This document shows positions 17,667 through 25,709 of a stretch of DNA of 64,000 nt, piece after piece. This DNA comes from Pseudomonas japonica (GTDB taxonomy: Bacteria; Pseudomonadota; Gammaproteobacteria; Pseudomonadales; Pseudomonadaceae): NCBI RefSeq assembly GCF_900188455.1, contig NZ_FZOL01000009.1, forward strand, positions 176,514-240,513. The letters are read 5' to 3'. Under the pieces are notes generated by a model that was given only the letters and a program-made list of their open reading frames with translations, was not told the DNA's origin and ran no database searches. A program made the translations under genes and the position numbers. Positions within the stretch are counted from its first letter, which is position 1, and each line of letters opens with the position of its first letter.

Positions 17667-19727
17667 ATGCCTTCCAGCGAACTCGATTCACTGCGCCTGC
17701 AATTGCGTGAGCTGCAACAGCGCAATGCTGCCCTCGAACAACAACTGGTACAGCAACCGCCGCTGGACGAGGACTTCTACCGCTTTCTCTTCGACACCAT
17801 GGACGAGGGCTTCTGTGTCATCGAGTTCTTCGATGGCCCCCACGGCCCGTTGAGCGATTACATCCACGTCCTGGCCAACGCCGCCTATGCGCGGCACGCC
17901 GGCATCCCCAACGTGGTCGGACAGAAACTGCGGGAAATGGTGCCGGACGAGGCCGACGACTGGGTGGCCCGCTACGGCGCGGTGCTGCGTACCGGTCAGC
18001 CACTGCACTTCGAACAGGAACTGGTGGCCACCGGCCGCGTCCTCTCGATCACCACCTTCCGCATCGAACCGCTCGAACGTCGCCAGGTCGCTGTGCTGTT
18101 CAAGGACGTCACCGAACGCCGCCGCGCCGAAGAGGCCCTGCAACAGCTCAATGAGCAGCTGGAACAGCGTGTCCTGCAGACCGTGGCCGAGCGCCAGTTG
18201 CTGGCCAAGCTGGTGGACAACAGCATCGCCTGTGTCCAGGTGGTAAGCCCCGACCTGCGCTGGATGGCGATCAACCAGCAGGCGCTGCGCGACTTCCACT
18301 ACCTCTACGACGAAGCCCCCTGTGTCGGCGACAGCGTCGAATACACCCTGCGTCGCCATCCCTCCGACTGCGCCCGCGGCCTGGCCCTGTGGCGACGGGC
18401 CCTGGCCGGCGAGGCGTTCATCGAGACCGGCGAGTTCGGCAGCGGCGAGCGCCGCCGGCACTACGAGCTGCGCTTCAATATCCTCCACGACGAGCACGGC
18501 ACGCTGCGCGGGGCTTACCTGTTCGCCTATGACATCAGCACCCGGGTCGCGGAACAGCAGCGTCTGCTGCGCGCCGAGGAAGCCTTGCGCCAGGCGCAGA
18601 AGATGGAAGCGGTGGGCCAGCTCACCGGCGGTATCGCTCATGACTTCAACAACCTGCTCGACGGCATCCTCGGTGCCCACGAGCTGATGCGCCAGCGCCT
18701 GCAGCAGGAGCGGCATGCCGACCTCGGCCCGCTGCTCGATGCCGCCAGCGGCTCGGCCCAACGCGCCGCCTCGCTGGTGCACCGCCTGCTGGCGTTCTCC
18801 CGCCAGCAGACCCTGCTGCCCCAGGCGACCCACGTCGGCAGCCTGATCAGCGACATGCAGGAACTGATCTGCCGCAGCGTCGGCCCGTCCATCGAAGTGC
18901 GCAGCCATTTCGCCGACGACCTGTGGCCGACCTTCATCGACCCGCCGCAACTGGAAAGCGCCCTGCTCAACCTGTGCATCAATGCCCGCGATGCCCTGCC
19001 AGGTGGTGGACTGATCGATATCCATATCGAGAACCTGAGCCTCGACGAAGAACGCGGGTCACCGCTGGACCTGGCCGCCGGGCATTACCTGTGCCTGAGT
19101 GTCGCGGACAACGGCCTGGGCATGTCCGCCGAGGTGGCGGCACGGGCCATCGATCCGTTCTTCACCACCAAGCCGCTGGGCCAGGGCACCGGGCTCGGCC
19201 TGTCGATGGCCTACGGTTTCGTGCGTCAGTCCGGCGGGCAACTGCGCATCGTCAGCGCGCCGGGCAAGGGCACGCGCATCGAACTGTACCTGCCGCGGCA
19301 TCATCAGCAGCCGGCGGCGCACCAGGCGCCGGGCGCGGCCACGCCCCTCGTCGCCCAGGGCAGTGGCGTGCATATCGTCCTGGTGGAAGACCAGGAAACC
19401 CTGCGCATGGTGATCAGCGAGGTGCTGGAGGAGTCGGGGTACCGGGTCGATGTCTACAACAGCGGCGTGGCCGCCCTGCCGGCACTGCGCAACGGGCCGG
19501 CACCGGACCTGCTGATCAGCGACATCGGCCTGCCCGGCGGGCTGAATGGCAAGCAACTGGCGGAAGCGCTGCGCCTGGCGCATCCGGGGTTGCCGGTGCT
19601 GTTCATCACCGGCTACGACGAAAGCGCCGCGCTGAGCGACGGGCAACTGGCGCCGGGGATGAGCGTGATGACCAAGCCGTTCGGGCTGGAAGCGCTGGTG
19701 CTGCGGGTGGAGCAGATGCTGGTCTAG
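17667..19727 (+). CDS. Hybrid sensor histidine kinase with two PAS domains and receiver
   Basis: A 686-residue cytoplasmic protein with no transmembrane segment. Order: short N-terminal coiled coil, PAS 1 (about 35-150), PAS 2 (about 180-295), dimerisation domain with H325 in GIAHDFNNLLDGILG, ATPase with INARDALPGGG, VADNGLGM and GLGLSMAYG, then a C-terminal receiver (LLISDIGLPGG). The HDFNN box marks the family that often passes phosphate to its own receiver. The ATG at 17667 starts MPSSELDSLRLQ; longer in-frame starts overlap the upstream gene. The partner regulator is not adjacent. Confidence 0.88.
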   Translation: MPSSELDSLRLQLRELQQRNAALEQQLVQQPPLDEDFYRFLFDTMDEGFCVIEFFDGPHGPLSDYIHVLANAAYARHAGIPNVVGQKLREMVPDEADDWVARYGAVLRTGQPLHFEQELVATGRVLSITTFRIEPLERRQVAVLFKDVTERRRAEEALQQLNEQLEQRVLQTVAERQLLAKLVDNSIACVQVVSPDLRWMAINQQALRDFHYLYDEAPCVGDSVEYTLRRHPSDCARGLALWRRALAGEAFIETGEFGSGERRRHYELRFNILHDEHGTLRGAYLFAYDISTRVAEQQRLLRAEEALRQAQKMEAVGQLTGGIAHDFNNLLDGILGAHELMRQRLQQERHADLGPLLDAASGSAQRAASLVHRLLAFSRQQTLLPQATHVGSLISDMQELICRSVGPSIEVRSHFADDLWPTFIDPPQLESALLNLCINARDALPGGGLIDIHIENLSLDEERGSPLDLAAGHYLCLSVADNGLGMSAEVAARAIDPFFTTKPLGQGTGLGLSMAYGFVRQSGGQLRIVSAPGKGTRIELYLPRHHQQPAAHQAPGAATPLVAQGSGVHIVLVEDQETLRMVISEVLEESGYRVDVYNSGVAALPALRNGPAPDLLISDIGLPGGLNGKQLAEALRLAHPGLPVLFITGYDESAALSDGQLAPGMSVMTKPFGLEALVLRVEQMLV

Positions 19728-19774
19728 ATTGGTGGTCAGGTGAAAATTTCCAACGTGCTGTGGAGCCCATGTAA

Positions 19775-21508
19775 ATGACGGAACGAATCTATTTACCAGG
19801 CTTGGCATTGGCTCACTACAAGGGATTCGGCCCGGATCTCCAGTTCATGGGGCCGTTCAAGGCCATCAACTTCTTCGTGGGCACCAACAACTCGGGGAAG
19901 TCTTCAATCCTGGAGTTCATTTCAAATCACTCGAACACCTTTCTCTCTCAAAGTATGGAACGCAGAGAGGCAACCGATCTGAAGGACCTGGACTTCAACG
20001 TCAAAATTCATAAAAGGGGGCCTGAAGTTGCCTTGTGCGAAAACGCGAATGAACTACGCGATAAGTCGACCTACACGTTGAGCGCCTCTGACATCCAGAA
20101 TGCCTTAAGTGACCTGATTGGTAGCTACAGTGATAAGCAAGGGCTCGTTTGGTATAACAAGAACGAGCGCGACCTGATATCACACTACGCCCTATGCGAA
20201 ATATCAGAAAAAAGCCTTAACCTGCTACATGACTATTACAGAACACCTCAACCCATGGAAGTATGGAAGCAACATATCATCGACAACACCCAGGACTGGT
20301 ATGGTGCAAAATGCATAAGCATCCCCTCCCTACGAGAAACAACCTACACCAATGACAATACGCACAGTTCCAACGGCCAAGGATTCATCAATAGAATATC
20401 CGAAATCCAGAACCCGGCTGACTATGGGGTCAACGTCCACGCCCAATACAACAAGCTGAACGACTTCCTGCGAAAGGTTACCGAAGAGGAAAGCATAAAA
20501 ATCGAGGTATCGCACAAACATGAACTGTCGGTCATCATCGAAGATAAAAAGCTGCCTATCGCCTCATTGGGCATGGGGCTCCAGCAATTGATCGTGATCG
20601 GGGTCAACTGCGTATTGAACGACGGCATTCTGATCTGCATCGAAGAGCCGGAGCTGCATCTGCATCCGACCTTGCAACGCCGTCTGATCCACTACCTGCA
20701 TGAAGAGACGACGAATCAGTATTTCATCGCCACCCATTCGGCAACCCTGATAGATACCCCGAACGCCGCCATATTCCAGGTTTATCAAGCGGAGGGCTTC
20801 ACCCGCGTAAGCGCTGCACCCAGCTCCGACGAACGCTGGAGCACTTTGCAGAACCTTGGCTATCGACAATCGGACCTGATCCAGAGCAACTGCATCGTCT
20901 GGGTGGAAGGCCCCTCCGACCGCCTCTATGTAAACCATTGGCTTCATAAGAAAGACAGCACGCTGCGCGAAGGCATCGACTACGCAATCATGTTCTATGG
21001 GGGACGTCTACTGGCCCACCTGAGCGCGGACGCGCCTGACAGCAAACAGGACATCGAGGCCCTGATTGCCCTGCGCAACATCAACCAGAACCTCGCCTTC
21101 CTTATCGACAGCGACAAGGACACCCCGGACAAACCCATCAACAGCACCAAAGAGAGAGTCAGGAGCGAACTAAAAAAATGCGCTGGCCTCTGCTGGATCA
21201 CCCAAGGGAGAGAAATCGAGAACTACGTCTCTGCCACCTCCATGCAGGAAGCGTTGAGCACCTGTTATCCCAAATTCAAACAGCAGATCAGCAACGGCCA
21301 ATACGATCACACCCTTCCGTTTCTCCGGACGGATGATAAGGAGCAGGATGTCGTCGACAAGATGAAGGTCGCGCAGAACATTTGCTCCAGAGAGGCCGAA
21401 CTGGATGTGCTCGATCTGGAAGCTCGTATCGACGAGCTGGTGACGTTCATTCACCGTTGCAACGGGCATCGGGCAACAGCGCCTCGACCTGCGGATTCAA
21501 TACCTTAA
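19775..21508 (+). CDS. OLD-family ATPase with TOPRIM nuclease domain (solo)
   Basis: A 577-residue protein of the overcoming-lysogenization-defect family. Walker A is GTNNSGKSS (residues 36-44), the ABC-type signature region is SLGMGLQQ (264-271), Walker B is GILICIEEPELHLHP with glutamates E290/E291, and the switch histidine is H321 in ATHSAT. The TOPRIM nuclease follows, with E378 (VWVEGPSDRLY), the acidic pair in IDSDKD (444-449) and REIENYV (479-485). Such proteins act in phage defence or DNA repair. Base composition drops to about 45-55% GC over most of the gene, against about 65% on both sides, suggesting transfer. No helicase, reverse transcriptase or methylase partner is next to it. 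GGAG lies ten bases before the ATG. Confidence 0.88.
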   Translation: MTERIYLPGLALAHYKGFGPDLQFMGPFKAINFFVGTNNSGKSSILEFISNHSNTFLSQSMERREATDLKDLDFNVKIHKRGPEVALCENANELRDKSTYTLSASDIQNALSDLIGSYSDKQGLVWYNKNERDLISHYALCEISEKSLNLLHDYYRTPQPMEVWKQHIIDNTQDWYGAKCISIPSLRETTYTNDNTHSSNGQGFINRISEIQNPADYGVNVHAQYNKLNDFLRKVTEEESIKIEVSHKHELSVIIEDKKLPIASLGMGLQQLIVIGVNCVLNDGILICIEEPELHLHPTLQRRLIHYLHEETTNQYFIATHSATLIDTPNAAIFQVYQAEGFTRVSAAPSSDERWSTLQNLGYRQSDLIQSNCIVWVEGPSDRLYVNHWLHKKDSTLREGIDYAIMFYGGRLLAHLSADAPDSKQDIEALIALRNINQNLAFLIDSDKDTPDKPINSTKERVRSELKKCAGLCWITQGREIENYVSATSMQEALSTCYPKFKQQISNGQYDHTLPFLRTDDKEQDVVDKMKVAQNICSREAELDVLDLEARIDELVTFIHRCNGHRATAPRPADSIP

Positions 21509-22251
21509 CGCCCGCCACCAAGATCGATGAAACTCCCGGTCGAATACGAGGCCTTGTCCGACAGCAGCCAGATGATCGCCTCGGCCACTTCCTCGGCCTG
21601 CCCGCCGCGGCCCATCGGAATGCCCGGTGCCAGCTTGCTGACCCGGTCCGGGTCGCCGCTCAGGGCATGGAAGTCGGTGAAGATGTACCCCGGCCGCACC
21701 GCATTGACGCGAACGCCCTCGCCCGCCACTTCCTTGGCCAGGCCCAGGGTGAAGGTGTCCAGGGCGCCCTTGGAGGCGGCGTAGTCGACGTATTCGTTGG
21801 GCGAGCCCAGGCGCGCGGCCACCGAGGAGACGTTGACGATGCTGCCACCACTGCCGCCATGCCGCGTCGACATCCGCGCCAGGGCGTGCTTGGCGCAGAG
21901 GATCGGCCCGACCACGTTGGTCTTCATCAGTTTCAGCAGGCGGAACTCGGACATTTCCTCGACCCGGCTCTTCTGGCCGATGGTCCCGGCGTTGTTGACC
22001 AGCGCGGTGACCCGGCCCAGCTCGTGATCGACCTGGTTGAACAGATGAATGACCTCGTCCTCGACGCTGACATCGGCGCGCACGGCGATGGCCCTGGCAC
22101 CCAGCTCACGGACCTGGGCCAGCACGCGCTGGGCCGCCTCGTCGTCGGCGTGATAGTTGATGCAGATCCGGTAACCCTGGCGCGCGGCCTGCAGCGCGGT
22201 GGCGGCGCCGATGCCGCGACTGGCTCCGGTGATGATGATGACCTTGTCCAT
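21505..22251 (-). CDS. SDR-family oxidoreductase
   Basis: A 248-residue short-chain dehydrogenase/reductase. The NAD(P)-binding TGASRGIG (residues 8-15), NNAG, catalytic Ser in NVSSVAAR, YxxxK as YAASK and RPGYIFTDFH are all present. The charge pattern after strand 2 (YHADDEAA) leaves NADP versus NAD undecided. Its stop codon overlaps that of the convergent OLD-family gene by four bases. The substrate is not known. Confidence 0.9.
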   Translation of the reverse strand: MDKVIIITGASRGIGAATALQAARQGYRICINYHADDEAAQRVLAQVRELGARAIAVRADVSVEDEVIHLFNQVDHELGRVTALVNNAGTIGQKSRVEEMSEFRLLKLMKTNVVGPILCAKHALARMSTRHGGSGGSIVNVSSVAARLGSPNEYVDYAASKGALDTFTLGLAKEVAGEGVRVNAVRPGYIFTDFHALSGDPDRVSKLAPGIPMGRGGQAEEVAEAIIWLLSDKASYSTGSFIDLGGGR

Positions 22252-22323
22252 GACAACCCCACTGGTGTTCAACCGCGCAAGGCTAACGCAGTCCGCCGCC
22301 GACGCAAAGCCTGCGACGCCAGC

Positions 22324-22338
22324 TGACAAATCTGTAAT
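22324..22338 (+). promoter_or_regulatory. CopR/CusR-type copper box upstream of copA
   Basis: TGACAAATCTGTAAT matches TGACA-N4-TGTNAT, the site used by CopR/CusR-type heavy-metal response regulators. It is 72 bp before the copA start. No copRS pair is present in this window, so the regulator would act in trans. Confidence 0.65.
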
Positions 22339-22409
22339 TCACTACTCAGCTTTCTGACAGGACTATCAGAATAAGGTCGTGCCATCCCTGTTGATGGACA
22401 CGACGCCCC

Positions 22410-24131
22410 ATGCCTCACCTTCCCTCCCGACGCACCTTCGTCAAGGGCCTGGCCGCCGCCGGTGCCCTCGGCGGCCTCGGTCTCTGGCGCCCGCACGCCT
22501 GGGCCCGTGGCCCCCACGATTTCGCCGAACTGGACGGCCAGCATTTCGAGCTGTTCATCGGCCAGACCGCGGTGAACATCACCGGCACCCCGCGCACCGC
22601 GCTGACCATCAACGACAGCCTGCCCGGCCCGGTGCTGCGCTGGCGCGAAGGCGATACGGTGACCCTGCGGGTGCGCAACCGTCTGGAGGAAAGCACCTCG
22701 CTGCACTGGCACGGGATCATCCTCCCGGCCAACATGGACGGCGTGCCGGGGCTGAGCTTCGCCGGCATCGAGCCCGGCGGCGACTACCTCTACCGCTTCA
22801 CCCTGGAGCAGCACGGCACCTACTGGTACCACAGCCATTCGGGGCTGCAGGAGCAGGCCGGCGTCTACGGCGCCATCGTGATCGAGCCGAAGACGCCGGA
22901 GCCCCACGTCTACCAGCGCGACTGCGTACTCCTGCTCAGCGACTGGAGCGACGAGAAACCCACGGCCCTGCTGGCGCAGTTGAAGAAGCAGGCTGACTAC
23001 TTCAACCGCCAGCAACGCACTGTCGGTGACTTCATCGACGACGTCGCCCGCGACGGCTGGAGCACCACCCTGGCCGAACGCGGGCAATGGGCGCAGATGC
23101 GCATGACGCCCACCGACATCGCCGATGTCAGTGCCGCCACCTACACCTACCTGCTCAATGGCCTGGCCCCGGAAGGCAACTTCACCTGCCTGTTCCAGCC
23201 CGGCGAAACCCTGCGCCTGCGCCTGATCAACGGCTCGGCGATGACCTATTTCGACTTCCGCATTCCCGGCCTGAAGCTGACGGTGATCGCCGCCGATGGC
23301 CAGCCGGTACAACCGGTGACGGTGGACGAACTGCGCCTGGCGGTGGCGGAGACCTACGATGTGCTGGTCAGCGTCGGCGATGCGCCGGCCTACACCCTGT
23401 TCGCCCAGAGCATGGACCGCAGCGGCTACGCCCGCGGCACCCTGGCCCGCGCATCAGGCCTGAGCGCCGCGGTGCCGGCGCTGGACCCGCGGCCGCGGCT
23501 GAGCATGGCGGACATGGGCCATGGCGACATGCAGGGCATGGATCACGGCGCCATGGCGGGCATGGATCACGCCAGCATGGCCGGCATGAACCACGCCATG
23601 CATGGCATGCAGCGACATCCGGACTCGGAAAGCGGCAACCCGCTGGTGGACATGCAGACCATGATGCCCACGGCCAAGCTGGACGATCCCGGTCTCGGCC
23701 TGCGCGACAACGGCCGCCGCGTGCTGACCTACGCCGATCTGAAGAGCACCTTCGCCGATCCCGACGGCCGCGAGCCGGGACGGGAGATCGAACTGCACCT
23801 GACCGGGCACATGGAGCGTTTTTCCTGGTCGTTCGACGGCATCCGCTTCTCCGACGCCGAACCCCTGCGCCTGCGCTATGGCGAGCGCCTGCGCATCACC
23901 CTGGTCAACGACACCATGATGGCCCACCCGATTCACCTGCACGGCCTGTGGAGCGACCTGGAGGACGAGCACGGTCGCTTCCAGGTGCGCAAGCACACCA
24001 TCGACATGCCACCGGGCAGCCGCCGCAGCTACCGGGTCAGCGCCGATGCCCCGGGCCGCTGGGCCTACCACTGCCACCTGCTCTACCACATGGAGACCGG
24101 CATGTTCCGCGAGGTGCGCGTCGATGAATGA
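22410..24131 (+). CDS. copA: Copper-resistance multicopper oxidase CopA
   Basis: A 573-residue periplasmic multicopper oxidase. The N-terminus carries a Tat signal (SRRTFVKGLAAAG). Copper ligands are seen in SLHWHGIILP and WYHSHSG near the N-terminus and in HPIHLHG and YHCHLLYHMETGM at the C-terminus. A Met/His-rich segment with repeated MDHGAMAGMDHASM-like units near residues 365-400 is a copper-binding loop. It oxidises Cu(I) in the periplasm. The stop codon overlaps the start of copB, and a CopR-type box lies upstream. Confidence 0.95.
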   Translation: MPHLPSRRTFVKGLAAAGALGGLGLWRPHAWARGPHDFAELDGQHFELFIGQTAVNITGTPRTALTINDSLPGPVLRWREGDTVTLRVRNRLEESTSLHWHGIILPANMDGVPGLSFAGIEPGGDYLYRFTLEQHGTYWYHSHSGLQEQAGVYGAIVIEPKTPEPHVYQRDCVLLLSDWSDEKPTALLAQLKKQADYFNRQQRTVGDFIDDVARDGWSTTLAERGQWAQMRMTPTDIADVSAATYTYLLNGLAPEGNFTCLFQPGETLRLRLINGSAMTYFDFRIPGLKLTVIAADGQPVQPVTVDELRLAVAETYDVLVSVGDAPAYTLFAQSMDRSGYARGTLARASGLSAAVPALDPRPRLSMADMGHGDMQGMDHGAMAGMDHASMAGMNHAMHGMQRHPDSESGNPLVDMQTMMPTAKLDDPGLGLRDNGRRVLTYADLKSTFADPDGREPGREIELHLTGHMERFSWSFDGIRFSDAEPLRLRYGERLRITLVNDTMMAHPIHLHGLWSDLEDEHGRFQVRKHTIDMPPGSRRSYRVSADAPGRWAYHCHLLYHMETGMFREVRVDE

Positions 24132-25014
24132 ACGACTCAACCGGCCCCTGCTCGGCGGCATCGCCCTGCTGCTGTTGCTGGGCAGCGAAACAGTGCGCGC
24201 AGCGGCCATGGACCATTCGACGATGGACCACGGCAGCATGGACCACGGCGCGATGAATCATGCCGGCATGGATCACGGCGGCATGACGGCCGCCCCGGCG
24301 CAGCCGCGCACGCCGCTCAAACCGATCACCGACGCCGACCGTCAGGCCGCCTTCCCGCCGCTGCCCGGCCACCAGGTGCATGACCGACAGATCAACTGGG
24401 CGGTGACCGTCGAACAACTGGAGTACCAGAGCGTTGAAAACAGCAGCGCACTGAACTGGAACGGCAACGCCTGGATCGGCGGCGACATCGATCGCCTGTG
24501 GCTGCGCAGCGAAGGCGAACGGGAACAGGGCCGCACGCACAAGGCTGAACTGCAGGCGCTCTGGGGACATGCCGTCAGTCCGTGGTGGGAGGTGGTCGCG
24601 GGGCTGCGTCAGGACTTCAAGCCGGCCAGCGGCCAGACCTGGGCCGCCTTCGGTATCCAGGGCACGCCGCTGTCCAACCTCGAACTGGAAGCCACGCTGT
24701 ACGCGGGTGAGCGACAACAGACCGCGCTGCGCCTGGAGGCCGCCTACGCTATCCTCCTGACGCAACGCTGGCGGCTGGAACCGAGCCTGGAGCTGAACCT
24801 CCATGGGCGTGACGACCGCAGTCGCAGCCAGGGCGCGGGGTTGTCGGACAGTGAGGCGGGGCTGCGCCTGCGCTATGAGATCACGCCGGGGTTCGCGCCC
24901 TATGTGGGGGTCAGCTTCAACCAGGCGTATGGCAGTACCGCCGATCTGATCCGCGAGGACGCCGGCGATATCGGACAGACCCGCTGGGTGGCGGGGGTTC
25001 GATTGAGATTCTGA
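24124..25014 (+). CDS. copB: Copper-resistance outer-membrane protein CopB
   Basis: A 296-residue exported protein: signal peptide residues 1-26, then a short Met/His repeat (MDHSTMDHGSMDHGAM, residues 28-54) and a beta-barrel domain ending in a terminal phenylalanine (GVRLRF), typical of outer-membrane proteins. The ATG at 24124 overlaps the last codons of copA by eight bases, so the pair is translationally coupled. The repeat region is short compared with plasmid-borne CopB proteins. It is believed to bind or channel copper at the outer membrane. Confidence 0.92.
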   Translation: MNERLNRPLLGGIALLLLLGSETVRAAAMDHSTMDHGSMDHGAMNHAGMDHGGMTAAPAQPRTPLKPITDADRQAAFPPLPGHQVHDRQINWAVTVEQLEYQSVENSSALNWNGNAWIGGDIDRLWLRSEGEREQGRTHKAELQALWGHAVSPWWEVVAGLRQDFKPASGQTWAAFGIQGTPLSNLELEATLYAGERQQTALRLEAAYAILLTQRWRLEPSLELNLHGRDDRSRSQGAGLSDSEAGLRLRYEITPGFAPYVGVSFNQAYGSTADLIREDAGDIGQTRWVAGVRLRF

Positions 25015-25040
25015 CCCTGAGGGTGGCCGCTTTGCGGCTA

Positions 25041-25106
25041 TTCGCGGGCAAGCCACGCTCCTACGGGGCCGGCGACTTCCTGGTAGGAGCGTGGCTTGCC
25101 CGCGAA
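25041..25106. repeat. REP-type inverted pair (TTCGCGGGCAAGCCACGCTCCT family)
   Basis: Perfect 23-base arms at 25041-25063 and 25084-25106, the same unit as at 4326-4403. Flanking GCCGC...GCGGC and GGACCGC...GCGGTCC hairpins are also shared. It separates copB from the DUF411 gene. Confidence 0.85.
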
Positions 25107-25150
25107 GGACCGCAAAGCGGTCCCAAGCCTGAAATACAAAGGAGATACCT

Positions 25151-25579
25151 ATGCTGAAAAAGAACCTGATCACCCTCGGCCTGCTGGCCCTGAGCAGCCT
25201 GGCCCAGGCCAGCCAGACCATCGACGTCTACCGCGATCCGAACTGCGGCTGCTGCAAGGAGTGGATCACCCACCTGCGCGACAACGGCTACACCGTCAAC
25301 GACCATGTCGAGCCGAACATGAGCGCGGTCAAACAGAAGCTCGGCGTCGCCCCGCGTCTGGCTTCCTGCCATACCGGCGTGCTCAACGGCCAGTTCATCG
25401 AAGGCCATGTTCCGGCCGAACAGATTGCCCTGCTGGGCAAGCGCCCGGACCTCAAGGGCATCGCCGTGCCGGGCATGCCAATGGGCTCGCCAGGCATGGA
25501 AATGGGCGATCACAAGGACGCCTACGAGGTCATCGGCCTGACCGCTGAAGGCAAGGACGAAGTGGTGGCGCGCTACTGA
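25151..25579 (+). CDS. DUF411 periplasmic metal-binding protein
   Basis: A 142-residue exported protein with a signal peptide (residues 1-20) and the family cysteine cluster DPNCGCCKEW, later C in LASCHTG, and a Met-rich loop (GMPMGSPGMEMGDH). DUF411 proteins (called CopG in some work) are found with copper-resistance genes and bind or oxidise copper in the periplasm. It lies downstream of copAB beyond a REP pair and has its own ribosome site, AAAGGAG. A terminator hairpin follows. Confidence 0.88.
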   Translation: MLKKNLITLGLLALSSLAQASQTIDVYRDPNCGCCKEWITHLRDNGYTVNDHVEPNMSAVKQKLGVAPRLASCHTGVLNGQFIEGHVPAEQIALLGKRPDLKGIAVPGMPMGSPGMEMGDHKDAYEVIGLTAEGKDEVVARY

Positions 25580-25589
25580 TTGCGTCGGA

Positions 25590-25614
25590 GATTGTCCCCG
25601 CCAAGGGGACAATC
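25590..25614 (+). terminator. Terminator after the DUF411 gene
   Basis: GATTGTCCCC and GGGGACAATC form a perfect 10-bp stem with a 5-base loop, 10 bases past the stop codon, followed by TGTCTT. It ends the copper block. Confidence 0.75.
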
Positions 25615-25709
25615 TGTCTTCCCCAACCTGGATTGTCTGACTCCCATCCCGCTTGCAGAATGCACACTCCTTTTTCAACGCTGCCCCGGCAGCTCATGGA
25701 GTCCGAGCG

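Noticed and set aside
19775..21508. Gabija-type defence system
   Set aside because: The OLD ATPase/TOPRIM part fits GajA in outline, but no UvrD-like GajB gene is on either side; the neighbours are a kinase and an SDR.
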